Of a DNA stretch of 64,000 nucleotides, positions 41,038 to 49,656 are shown one piece after another; within the stretch, counting starts at the first letter, position 1; each line of letters begins with the position of its first letter. Made by a program: the position numbers and the translations under genes. Source of the DNA: DASSBG01 sp035699085 (lineage in GTDB: Bacteria > Pseudomonadota > Gammaproteobacteria > Xanthomonadales > Rhodanobacteraceae); contig DASSBG010000008.1 of the NCBI GenBank assembly GCA_035699085.1, positions 62,001 to 126,000 on the forward strand. The letters are read 5' to 3'. Under the pieces are notes generated by a model. The model did no database searches. It saw only the letters and a list, made by a program, of their open reading frames with translations, and was not told where the DNA came from.

Positions 41038-42351
41038 TCAGCGCTTGCGGGCGCGCTGCTTGATTGGTGCGTTCGCCGCCGGCGCCGGCTCCCAGCCGAA
41101 CACGCTGCGGCCGCCGTAACGGTGCGACAGCGCGCGCTCCTCGGCGATCAGCGCCTCCACTGTCGGGCCACTGGCGCTGCCTTCCAGCCGCCGGGCCTGC
41201 GCGTCCAGCCGGCGAACGGCCGCCAGCTGCTCGTCGCGCCCCAGCTTGGCGGCGATCACGGCGCGCTTCATCACGGCGATGGTCTGGTCGTAGACGCGCG
41301 TCGGCACCGGGAACGGGTGGCGGTCCTTGCCGCCGTGCGCCAGCGCGAAGCGCGCCGGGTCGCTGAAGCGGCAGGGCGTGCCGTGCAGCACCTCGGCGAC
41401 AAGCGCCAGCGCGCGCACGGTGCGGGCGCCGACGCCGGGCACCCCCAGCAGCTCGGCGAAATCGCGCGGGCCGTTGTCTGCCGCGGCGGCGAGATTGCCA
41501 CGCAGGCGCCGCGCGACCACGTCACTGGCGCGCAAATCGTGGCGGTCCGGCATCACCAGGTGGGGCAGCGGTTCCGCCCGGGGCAAAAGTTCGAGCTGCG
41601 CAGGCGGCGAGGCAAGCGCAGGCGGCGGGGCAACGGCGGTGCCGACGTCCAGGCGCTGCCATTCGCGCGCGACAGCGTCCGGGCCCAGCTCGCGCAGGAC
41701 GCCGAGCTGTGCCTCGCGGGAGGCGCGGGCGCGGCGGTCGGCGAGGTTGACGATGCGGCCCTGCCCCGGCCCCTCGACCGCCGCGTGCGGATCGTCGAGG
41801 AAGCTCTCCAGACCCTCGGACAGCCAGTGGTAACGTCGTGCCTGCTTTGCCCCACCGTTCATGCCCTGCTGCACCACCACCCAGTGGCCGTCGTCGCCGA
41901 CGATGAAGCCATGCAGATAGAGGTCAAAGCCATCCTGTACCGCCGCACTGTCAACCTTGGCGACCATGCGGCTGGCGCGCACCAGCGCGTCCGCATCGAA
42001 ACCGACACGTTCGCCGGCCGCGCGCAGTTCGTCCGGCGTGCGCCGCGAATACCGACCGCGGCCGCCGCACACATGGATGCCCAGCTCGCCCGACAGCGGT
42101 GCCAGCCCGCGCTTCAGCGCGCCGATGACGCTGGTGGTGATGCCGGACGAGTGCCAGTCCATGCCCATCACCGCGCCGAAGGACTGGAACCAGAACGGAT
42201 GTGCGAGCCGCCGCAGCAACTCGTCGCGGCCATACTCCAGCACGATCGCCTGGCAGAGGACCGCGCCCAGCCGGCTCATCCGCTGCGCCAGCCACATCGG
42301 CACGCGTCCGCCGTGCAGCGGCAGGTCGGCGCGGCCCGTCCGCCTGCTCAT
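41038..42351 (-). CDS. DUF763 protein
   Basis: 437 residues. Matches DUF763 throughout: TGRADLPLHGGRVPMWLAQR, GRDELLRRLAHPFWFQSFGA, GMDWHSSGITTSVIGALKRG, SRMVAKVDSAAVQDGFDLYL, VVQQGMNGGAKQARRYHWLS and a helix-hairpin-helix-like PGVGARTVRALALVAEVLHG. Widespread in archaea and bacteria; no reaction established that I know of, though the HhH element suggests nucleic-acid binding. Stands alone, divergent from the sorted surface protein. Confidence 0.9.
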   Translation of the reverse strand: MSRRTGRADLPLHGGRVPMWLAQRMSRLGAVLCQAIVLEYGRDELLRRLAHPFWFQSFGAVMGMDWHSSGITTSVIGALKRGLAPLSGELGIHVCGGRGRYSRRTPDELRAAGERVGFDADALVRASRMVAKVDSAAVQDGFDLYLHGFIVGDDGHWVVVQQGMNGGAKQARRYHWLSEGLESFLDDPHAAVEGPGQGRIVNLADRRARASREAQLGVLRELGPDAVAREWQRLDVGTAVAPPPALASPPAQLELLPRAEPLPHLVMPDRHDLRASDVVARRLRGNLAAAADNGPRDFAELLGVPGVGARTVRALALVAEVLHGTPCRFSDPARFALAHGGKDRHPFPVPTRVYDQTIAVMKRAVIAAKLGRDEQLAAVRRLDAQARRLEGSASGPTVEALIAEERALSHRYGGRSVFGWEPAPAANAPIKQRARKR

Positions 42352-42469
42352 GACTTGACTCCACGCCGGCTGCCCGGAGCAGCGCGGGTGTGCGCTGGGC
42401 GGCAGGTTCCGGCGTCATGTGCTGCTGCCATTTCCATCGGCACAGTCTGCCACGCCGCCGTCTCGTGGG

Positions 42470-42497
42470 TTGCGACGCAACGCCAACAAGGTTATAA
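42470..42497 (+). promoter_or_regulatory. Candidate promoter for the sorted surface protein
   Basis: TTGCGA (42470-42475), 16-bp spacer, TTATAA (42492-42497), 47 bp upstream of ATG 42545. Confidence 0.5.
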
Positions 42498-42544
42498 GGG
42501 CGGCTGCAAGACCTTTCACACGACGTCCAGGGGGACACAACCGC

Positions 42545-43207
42545 ATGAAAGCCTTGACCTTCGCGACCCGCGCCATGCTGGTGGCGACAGCCTTGACGTT
42601 CGCCGCCGCCGCCCAGGCCGGCCCGCCGATCACCTTCAACTTCACGTTCGAGGCACCAGCACCGAGCACCGCGAAGGCCATCGGCCAGATCACCTTCGCC
42701 GACAGAGACCTGCTGGAAAATCCCGGCGACAACGGTGTCGACCTGCCGGATCCGTCAGTGACCGCCCTGACCGTCACCGTCAGCGGCGCCAGCGCTGGCA
42801 ACGGCACCTTCGGCCTTTCCGATTTTGAGGAGATCAACTTCGAGATACCCGATCCGGGACTTGATCTGGATGCACAGTTGGTCGGACAGCCGACGGTCGG
42901 CAGTGCGTGGGGTACGCCCGGCGGCTGTGGCGGATCTGTTGACGGTCCAGGCGATGCTGGCGACTTCAACATGTTCATCGAGAACAGCGCCGCCCCGGAG
43001 GGCGTGGACTGCTTCGCGCTCGGAGCTGGTGGCGGCGATGGCGAGGTGATGTTTCTCACCAGCATGATCGCCGCTGCCGCGCCACCACCGCCGGCAGCCG
43101 CCTCCGTGCCTGTTCCTGTCGACAGCCGCTGGGCGCTGCTGGCGCTGGCGCTGCTGCTCGGTCTCGGCGCCACCACCGGCCTGCGCCGCTACATCCGCTT
43201 CCGCTGA
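42545..43207 (+). CDS. Secreted protein with IPTL/PEP-CTERM-like sorting tail
   Basis: 220 residues. Signal peptide (TFATRAMLVATALTFAAAAQ-A), a beta-rich body (GPPITFNFTFEAPAPSTAKA; GQITFADRDLL), then VPVPVDSRWALLALALLLGL followed by GATTGLRRYIRFR: a short VP-type motif, one membrane helix and a basic end, the layout of C-terminal sorting signals such as IPTL-CTERM or PEP-CTERM. Body resembles PEP-CTERM domain surface proteins. The cognate sorting enzyme is not in the window. An overlapping minus-strand frame (42415-43176) was rejected. Confidence 0.7.
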   Translation: MKALTFATRAMLVATALTFAAAAQAGPPITFNFTFEAPAPSTAKAIGQITFADRDLLENPGDNGVDLPDPSVTALTVTVSGASAGNGTFGLSDFEEINFEIPDPGLDLDAQLVGQPTVGSAWGTPGGCGGSVDGPGDAGDFNMFIENSAAPEGVDCFALGAGGGDGEVMFLTSMIAAAAPPPPAAASVPVPVDSRWALLALALLLGLGATTGLRRYIRFR

Positions 43208-44121
43208 GCCGACGAGCCCGGCCGGGGCCTCGCGGAGATGTCGGGTTACGGCCTGACGGCCTAACCCGACCTACGGAACACCGGGTCACGGCTTGGCGGC
43301 AACGTCGGGTTACGGCTTGGCGGCCTGACCCGACCTGCGGAACCACGCGGCACGCTCGCAGGTCGGGTTGGCGCCGCAGGCGCGTAAGCCGGCACAGCGC
43401 GCCACGCCGATGCCATTCATGAGCAGAGTCCCAAACGAGGAGATCGGGATGTCGTAGGTTGGCCGTGAGCGCAGCGAACCCAACACGCCATGCCCGCGCT
43501 CGCGCCGTCAACAACGAGCTCGGCGTGGCCGACGGCGGTGTCAACGAACTGACCCAAGCGCGAAGCCGCTGCAGGCGGCAACCATGACATCGCGCGCGGG
43601 ATGTTGGGGTTCGCCTTCGGCTCACCGCCAACCTACAAACGCGGCCGCTCGCGCAGGACACCGAGGAGGTCGGGATGTCGCAGGTTGGCGGTGCGCGCAG
43701 CGAACCCCAACACGCCATGCCCGCACTCGCGCCGCAACGAGCTCGGCGTCGCCCACGGCGGTGTCAACGAACTGACCCAAGCGCGAAGTCGCTGCAGGCG
43801 ACAACCATGACATCGCGGGCAGGATGTTGGGGTTCGCCTTCGGCTCACCGCCAACCTACAAACGCGGCCGCTCGCGCAGGACACCGAGGAAGTCGGGATG
43901 TCGCAGGTTGGCGGTGAGCGCAGCGAACCCCAACACGCCATGCCCGCACTCGCCGCGAACCACGACATCGCGGGCGGGATGTTGGGGTTCGCCTTCGGCT
44001 CACCGCCAACCTGCAAAAGCGGCCGCTCGCGGGGGACACCGGGGCGGCGCAACCGTTGAACGGGGCCGCCAGGGCCCGCGCTCCTCACCAATCCCGAACC
44101 CCGAATCCCCAATCCCCGCTT
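43208..44121. repeat. Alternating REP-like (BIME-type) repeat array
   Basis: No gene in 914 bp. Left part holds GTCGGGTTA...TAACCCGAC palindromic elements (about 43240-43269 and 43304-43334). From 43458 six copies of the GTTGGGGTTCGC...CACCGCCAAC element alternate in orientation: minus 43458-43484, plus 43603-43632, minus 43684-43711, plus 43826-43855, minus 43907-43934, plus 43981-44010. Larger units repeat with periods of 223 bp and then 155 bp, the second having lost a central block (about 43735-43805 is missing in the next unit). Apparent frames across it are repeat translations. Confidence 0.9.
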
Positions 44122-45546
44122 TCAAGTCATCAACCCCGGTGTCGGCGGCACCACGGGCTCGTCTTCCGGCAGGTGACGGCGCCAGCGCTCGCTGCGCGCC
44201 GTGCGCCAGAAGCGCGCAAACAGCAGCACCGCGGCCATGCTCAGGCCAGCAATCAGGCCCACCCACATGCCGCGCGCGCCCAGCCCGCGCGGAAAGGCCA
44301 GCCACCAGCCGATGGGCATGCCGACGCCCCAGTAGGCGAAGGCGGTGATCAGCATCGGCACGCGGGTGTCCTTGAGGCCGCGAAGCGCGCCGTTGGAGAC
44401 CGCCTGGATGCCGTCGGAAAACTGGAAGATGCCAGCCAGCACCAGCAGCTGCGCCGCCAGCGCCACCACCGCCGCATCCGGTGTGTAGAGGCCGGCGATG
44501 GCATGGGGCAGGGCCAGCATCAACGTGGAAGACACCACCTGCGTCGCCAGCGTCAGCGCGATCCCGCAGAAGCCGGCGTAGCGCACCGCGCTGGCGTCGC
44601 GCCTCCCGGCCGCGTTGCCGACGCGGATGGTGACGGCCATCGCCAGGCCCAGAGGCACCATGAAGGCCACCGCCGCCACGTTCAGCGCGATCTGATGCGC
44701 TGCGGTCGGCACCACGCCCAGCGTCGCCATCGCCAACGCCACTGCGACGAACAGGCCGCCTTCCATCAGGATCGTCACCGCCATGGGCAGGCCGATGTGC
44801 AGCAGTTCCCCGATCACCTTCGGCCGCGGCCAGTCGAAGCGATCCAGCAGGCCAAGCCCGCGGTAGTCGGGGTGCAGCAGTACGTAGACGGCAAAGCCGA
44901 TGAACTCGAGCCACAGCACCGCCGCGGTGGCGATGCCGCTGCCCAACGCACCCAGCGGCGGCACGCCCAGCTTGCCGTACATCAACACATAGCCAAGCGG
45001 TGCCAGCACCACCAGCCCACCCAGGCTGAAGATCATCGACGGGCGTGTCAGCGACAACCCCTCGGACAAGCCACGCAGTGCGAAGTAGCCGACCAGCGCC
45101 GGCGCGCCCCAGCCAATGGCGCCGAGGAATCGCGCGACGTCGTGACGCAGGCTCGGCACCACGCCGATCCCGTCGAGCAGCGGCTCGGCGTGGCGCACGA
45201 ACAACCACAGCACGATCCCGAGGCACAGGGCGATCCACAACGCCTGGCGCAGCACCGCACCGACTTGCTGGTGCCGGCCCGCGCCATCAAGCTGGGCCAC
45301 GGTTGGCGGTACCGCCATCATCACACCGATGCCAGCCATGATTGCCAGCGACCAGATGCCGGCGCCGGTAGTCACGGCCGCCTGCACGTGCGGCCCGAGG
45401 TGCCCGGACAGCAGCGCGTCGACCACGCTGGTACCCATCGCCGCCAGTTGCGCCGCAATCAACGGCAGCGCCAGGCGTAGCGTGCTGCGCAGCTCGCGGC
45501 GGACGCGCGGGCGGTCGATGGGGCGGCTGCTGGTCGATGTGGGCAT
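44122..45546 (-). CDS. MATE-family multidrug/sodium antiporter (NorM-like)
   Basis: 474 residues from ATG 45546, about 12 membrane segments in two similar halves: LRLALPLIAAQLAAMGTSVV starts TM1, GHLGPHVQAAVTTG, GLPMAVTILMEGGLF begins the second half, GNAAGRRDASAVRYAG is the mid-loop signature. Cation-coupled export of amphipathic compounds. The C-terminal segment (RHLPEDEPVVPPTPGLMT) is cytoplasmic and unconserved. Confidence 0.93.
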   Translation of the reverse strand: MPTSTSSRPIDRPRVRRELRSTLRLALPLIAAQLAAMGTSVVDALLSGHLGPHVQAAVTTGAGIWSLAIMAGIGVMMAVPPTVAQLDGAGRHQQVGAVLRQALWIALCLGIVLWLFVRHAEPLLDGIGVVPSLRHDVARFLGAIGWGAPALVGYFALRGLSEGLSLTRPSMIFSLGGLVVLAPLGYVLMYGKLGVPPLGALGSGIATAAVLWLEFIGFAVYVLLHPDYRGLGLLDRFDWPRPKVIGELLHIGLPMAVTILMEGGLFVAVALAMATLGVVPTAAHQIALNVAAVAFMVPLGLAMAVTIRVGNAAGRRDASAVRYAGFCGIALTLATQVVSSTLMLALPHAIAGLYTPDAAVVALAAQLLVLAGIFQFSDGIQAVSNGALRGLKDTRVPMLITAFAYWGVGMPIGWWLAFPRGLGARGMWVGLIAGLSMAAVLLFARFWRTARSERWRRHLPEDEPVVPPTPGLMT

Positions 45547-45720
45547 GGTTGCCTGGGACAGCTGGGCGGCGTGGTGTGGGCGGCGCGCAGCGAAGCCTAA
45601 CCCAGCGGGCTCTCCCGATTGCCGATTCCCGTCCCGAACCCGCATTCGCGCTTCCCGGTCTGGCTGAGCGAAGCCGGGCGCAGCAGGCTATGATCGCGGC
45701 GGGAATCGTTGTGCGACGCC

Positions 45721-47187
45721 ATGGCCGAGACACCGGGGGATATCCAGCACGCGCTGCAGGTGGCCGCGCCCGAGGCGGAACAGGCACGCTGTGCCAACTG
45801 CGGCACCGTGCTGGTGGGGCCCTGGTGCCACGCCTGCGGCCAACACGACCGCACTGCGCTGAAGCACTTGCCGGCCCTGCTGGACGATGGCCTGGACCTG
45901 CTGTTGAACGTGGACGGCCGTCTGTTGCGCACACTGCCGGCCCTGCTGCTGCGCCCGGGATTCCTGGCCCGCGAATATTTCGCCGGCCGGCGCACCCGCT
46001 ACATTCCGCCATTCCGCCTGATGTTCTTCCTCAGCGTGTTGGCTTTCCTGGTGATCCAGCTTGACATCAACAGCAACGGCACGCGCGGCGTCGAGGTCGC
46101 AAGCTTCGCCGCCGATACGACGCCGGCACAGGTACGTGCCGACCTCAACCGCGCGCTCGCGCAGATCGACGCAGCGCGGCAGGACCCGGACCTGCCCGCG
46201 GTGGGGCGTTCGGCGCTGGAGCTTTCGGCGAATGCCCTGCGTACGCAAGCGAACCAGCGGCTGCGCGAATTGGGCGCGGCGCCGGCGGCGACCGCAGCCG
46301 CACCGCCCCTGTTGCCCGCCGACGCCCTTGTCGGTACGGCCGGCGCCGGTGAGCTGCTGCGCTCGATCGCCACGGCACCCGACCGCGCCGAACTGGCGCG
46401 GCGCACCGAGCGCGCCAACAATGCCGTCAGTGAGGCGCTCGTCAGCGACAGCCTTGCGCCGCAGGTACGCGCGCAACTGGATGACCTGCGCCATCGCATC
46501 TACCGGGCGATGGGGCAGCGCGAGGCCGAACTGTCAGCCGCCCGGTCGGCAGCCACGAGTGCCCCGGCCGCGCCAGCCGGCGCGGCCGGCGCAGCGCCCG
46601 CCATCGGCAGCACGGCCAGGCGCGGCGCCAATATCACGCTCGACATGAGCGACCTTGAGCATCTGCCGTCCGTACACGTCGGATGGCTGCCCGATTTCGC
46701 CGACCGTGCCCTCAGCCGCGCGATCGCACGGGCGCGCGACAACATCCACGCACTGCGGTCCGGCGACACCGGAACACGCCAGCGACTGGTGGCGGCCACC
46801 TTGTCGGTGCTGCCGCAGACGCTGCTGGTGCTGTTGCCCCTGTTTGCGCTGCTGCTGAAGATCGTCTACCTGTTCAAGCGGCGGCTGTACATCGAACACC
46901 TGATCGTGGCGATGTACAGCCACGCCTTCATTTTCCTGACGCTGCTGCTGTCGGCACTGCTGGTGCTGGTCGGCGAGCTGCTCCCGGACTGGAGCGGCAG
47001 CCCACTGGGATGGCTGCAGGTGCTGATCTGGTGCTGGCTGCCGCTGTACCTGCTGCTGGCGCAGAAGCGCATCTACGCACAGGGCTGGTTCTTTACCCTG
47101 CTCAAGTACGGCGTGGTCGGCGTCTGCTACACCGTGATGATGTCGATGGCGGTCGCCGCCGCAGCCCTCATCGGCCTGGCTGCCTGA
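45721..47187 (+). CDS. DUF3667 membrane protein
   Basis: 488 residues from ATG 45721. Starts with a zinc ribbon (CANCGTVLVGPWCHACGQ), followed by GLDLLLNVDGRLLRTLPALL and a first membrane segment (RLMFFLSVLAFLVIQLDI), a long Ala/Arg-rich soluble insert (~115-330) and four C-terminal membrane helices. The zinc-ribbon/DGRLLRT/PGFLAREYFAGRRTRYIPPF pattern is the DUF3667 signature; function unknown. Divergent from the MATE gene. Confidence 0.85.
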   Translation: MAETPGDIQHALQVAAPEAEQARCANCGTVLVGPWCHACGQHDRTALKHLPALLDDGLDLLLNVDGRLLRTLPALLLRPGFLAREYFAGRRTRYIPPFRLMFFLSVLAFLVIQLDINSNGTRGVEVASFAADTTPAQVRADLNRALAQIDAARQDPDLPAVGRSALELSANALRTQANQRLRELGAAPAATAAAPPLLPADALVGTAGAGELLRSIATAPDRAELARRTERANNAVSEALVSDSLAPQVRAQLDDLRHRIYRAMGQREAELSAARSAATSAPAAPAGAAGAAPAIGSTARRGANITLDMSDLEHLPSVHVGWLPDFADRALSRAIARARDNIHALRSGDTGTRQRLVAATLSVLPQTLLVLLPLFALLLKIVYLFKRRLYIEHLIVAMYSHAFIFLTLLLSALLVLVGELLPDWSGSPLGWLQVLIWCWLPLYLLLAQKRIYAQGWFFTLLKYGVVGVCYTVMMSMAVAAAALIGLAA

Positions 47188-47214
47188 GTGCGCCCGGTCT
47201 TCTGGCGTACAGCC

Positions 47215-47640
47215 TCAGTGCGGCGTCGAGACCCGATCGGCCACCTCCTGCTTCAGCGAGCGCGCATCGGTCGCCTGCAGGTCGGACTGCGAGACGATGC
47301 CACAGAGCATGCCGCGGGAATCCACCACCGGCACGCGGCGCACGCGCTGCGAAGCCATCAGCCGCGCGCAGTCCTCGAGCGTCGCGTCCTCGGTGACGGT
47401 CACCGGCTGCTCGGTCATGCATTCGCGCGCGGTGATTTTCGCCAGGTCGCCACCGCCGGCGACGGCGCGAACAACAATGTCGCGATCGGTTATGACCCCG
47501 ACGAGCCGGGGCGAGCCGTCGACCTCGGCGATCGGAATCTCGCCGACGTCCTCATCCCGCATCATGCAGGCAATGTCGTGCAGGCTGGAGCGCGGGGTCG
47601 CGTAGCGCGGGTTTGGGGTCATCACGGAATGTATGTTCAT
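47215..47640 (-). CDS. CBS-domain pair protein
   Basis: 141 residues made of two CBS motifs: MTPNPRYATPRSSLHDIACM ... VGVITDRDIVVRAVAGG and MTEQPVTVTEDATLEDCARL ... CGIVSQSDL. Small stand-alone CBS proteins bind adenosine nucleotides and act as energy sensors in several bacteria; target unknown here. Convergent with DUF3667. Confidence 0.93.
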   Translation of the reverse strand: MNIHSVMTPNPRYATPRSSLHDIACMMRDEDVGEIPIAEVDGSPRLVGVITDRDIVVRAVAGGGDLAKITARECMTEQPVTVTEDATLEDCARLMASQRVRRVPVVDSRGMLCGIVSQSDLQATDARSLKQEVADRVSTPH

Positions 47641-47819
47641 TGCTCAACTCCTGGCAGGGCCAATCATGGTGCGGGCCGGGCCGGCGACGAAGCTTGCGCC
47701 GCGCCGGCATCGGGGCATCATGGAAGCACAGGCGGGCTGCGTCGGGCATGAATTGCCCAACCTGTGGGCGCGCGGCCGGTCAGTCGGCGTTCCCGCGCCG
47801 GCGGGAGTCACCGGGGTGC

Positions 47820-47848
47820 GTGACTGCGGCCGTGGGGCATGCTAGTGT
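47820..47848 (+). promoter_or_regulatory. Candidate promoter of the DUF4097 lipoprotein
   Basis: GTGACT (47820-47825), 17-bp spacer, TAGTGT (47843-47848), 36 bp before the ATG. Moderate match. Confidence 0.35.
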
Positions 47849-47884
47849 AACGGTTGAATAACACACCAACTCACGGAGACGCCA

Positions 47885-49084
47885 ATGATCCGCATGCATC
47901 GAATGCTCCCCGCCCTGCTGGCATTGGCCCTGCTGGCAGGCTGCGCCTCGCAGCAGGCCACGCGGCCCGCGCACAGCGTCAGCAAGACGCTCAAGGCCAG
48001 CCGCGCGGCGCCGCCGGGCAGCAGCGTCGCGGTGGAAAACCTGCTGGGCCACGTGCGCCTGAGCCAGGGCGGACCGCAGTTCGCCGTGACCGCGACCGTG
48101 GTCGCGGGCGGCGACAGCGAGGCTGCGGCGCGCGCGCTGGCCGACAGCGTCAGCCTCGCCCTCTCCGGCGGCAACGGTGCGCCGCTGGCGCTGCGTGTCA
48201 ATTACCCCACCAACGACCACGACAGCTTCCGTTACGTGCCAGCGAGCGATGACGCGCAGGCGAATCCGCACGTGCACGTGCTGGGACTCGACATCAGCGG
48301 TGGCTCAAGCAATTCCTCCGTGACCTGGCAGGGCAAGACGGTGCATATCTACCGCGGCCAGGACCGCGGCGTTCCACTGCACGTGGATCTTGCCATTTCG
48401 CTGCCAGCCGGCGTCCACGCCACTGTCACCAATCACGTCGGCCCGATGGAGGCGCACGACCTGCATGCGGCCCTGACGCTGCACTCTTCATCCGGAGACC
48501 TCGCGCTCAGTGGCGTGACCGGCGACATCGAGACCCGCTCGGCCAGCGGTGACGTGACCGTAAGCGATCAGCACGGCGCAACCAGCGTCCACACCGCCTC
48601 CGGCGACATCAAGGCCAGCCGCATCGACGGCGATGTCCGCCTGCACACCGGCTCCGGCGACATCGACGGCCAGGTGCTGCATGGCCAGCAGCTCGACATC
48701 GAGACCGGCTCCGGCGACATCGACGTTCGCGGTGTCAGCGGCGCGCTCGACTTCAGTACCGGTTCCGGGGACGTCACCGTGGCCGATCCGGGCAACGTGC
48801 CGAGCGCCAGCCTTGGCACCGGCTCGGGCGACGTGGTGCTGCACGGTGACCTGTCGAAGTTGGGCAGCTTTGACATCACCACCGGCTCCGGCGACGTCAC
48901 CATCGCGACGGCCAGGCCGCCCGCGCTCCACCTCGAGATCGACAGTGGCGACATCAGCGTGCAGTGGCTCAACCTGAGCAACGTGCAGACCGGCCAGCGG
49001 CATTACAGCGCCGACGTCGCCGGCGGCAGCGGTCAGGGGCGGATCCACACCGGGAATGGCAACGTGGTGCTGAAGAAGCGCTGA
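47885..49084 (+). CDS. DUF4097-type lipoprotein with GSGD ladder
   Basis: 399 residues. Lipoprotein signal RMLPALLALALLAGC with Cys21 and a following Ala-Ser, so probably outer-membrane. Residues ~200-380 are a regular ladder of ~20-residue units each ending in SSGD, SASGD, TASGD, TGSGD or DSGD, the DUF4097/DUF2807 adhesin-like beta-solenoid pattern. A possible role in surface or cell-envelope stress; relatives occur next to anti-sigma factor genes. None is present here. Confidence 0.85.
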   Translation: MIRMHRMLPALLALALLAGCASQQATRPAHSVSKTLKASRAAPPGSSVAVENLLGHVRLSQGGPQFAVTATVVAGGDSEAAARALADSVSLALSGGNGAPLALRVNYPTNDHDSFRYVPASDDAQANPHVHVLGLDISGGSSNSSVTWQGKTVHIYRGQDRGVPLHVDLAISLPAGVHATVTNHVGPMEAHDLHAALTLHSSSGDLALSGVTGDIETRSASGDVTVSDQHGATSVHTASGDIKASRIDGDVRLHTGSGDIDGQVLHGQQLDIETGSGDIDVRGVSGALDFSTGSGDVTVADPGNVPSASLGTGSGDVVLHGDLSKLGSFDITTGSGDVTIATARPPALHLEIDSGDISVQWLNLSNVQTGQRHYSADVAGGSGQGRIHTGNGNVVLKKR

Positions 49085-49136
49085 GGGCCGCCCTTGACGC
49101 TGGCGTCTTGCAAACCCGGCCCCGCCTGCGAACGGC

Positions 49137-49170
49137 CCCTCTCCCGGCGGCTGAGGCTGCCGGGAGAGGG
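49137..49170. terminator. GC-rich hairpin between converging genes
   Basis: CCCTCTCCCGGC and GCCGGGAGAGGG, perfect 12-bp arms with a 10-nt loop, between the DUF4097 and DUF3606 genes. No T tract, so terminator activity is uncertain; could instead be a REP-type element. Confidence 0.5.
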
Positions 49171-49225
49171 ATGGATTCCGCGGCGCAACTCCGAGTCCCG
49201 ATTCCCGCAGCGTCCCGCAACACAC

Positions 49226-49432
49226 TCAGGCGCTGTAGCGCGGGTCGAGGCTGGTCTCGCGCGCGAGGTGGCGTCGTACCTCGGCCGGCGACGGGCCGAC
49301 CTCGTCCACCGCGCTGCGCAGTTGCGCCTCGCTGACGCCGAAAGTTTCGCTCCAGTAGTCCACCTGCCAGGGCTCGTCCAGATCGACACGGGTGGCGTCG
49401 ACGGACACCTGGGAGTCGGGATCGATGCTCAT
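49226..49432 (-). CDS. DUF3606 protein
   Basis: 68 residues from ATG 49432. VDLDEPWQVDYWSETFGVSE and RSAVDEVGPSPAEVRRHLAR match DUF3606 (typical: INVNEDYEVRYWTKKFGVS...LKxAVxxVGxS). Small helical protein of unknown function found in many soil bacteria. A longer reading upstream was dropped since it is antisense to the GGDEF gene. Confidence 0.85.
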   Translation of the reverse strand: MSIDPDSQVSVDATRVDLDEPWQVDYWSETFGVSEAQLRSAVDEVGPSPAEVRRHLARETSLDPRYSA

Positions 49433-49656
49433 GCTTGGCTCCTCGCAACGGCCGGGCGTGGCCCGCGGCGCAAGCAAACTGGCACGCGGCACCGGAACCG
49501 CGACTGACCGGCGCCGTCGCAATGCCGCCCTGCGGCCTCGTGCAGCGGCGACGGACCCAGCCATGCAACGCGTGCTGTCGGCCGATTTGCGACATCGGTC
49601 GCGTTCCGCCAGCCCGGTTGCTGCTCCAATCCATGCGCACGACAGGACAGGGGTCC

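Noticed and set aside
42415..43176. Minus frame opposite the sorted surface protein
   Set aside because: Plus strand has signal peptide, promoter and sorting tail; minus frame has only low-complexity composition.
43458..44010. CRISPR array
   Set aside because: Units are 155-223 bp with alternating orientation, and the intervening sequences are themselves repeated; no cas genes.
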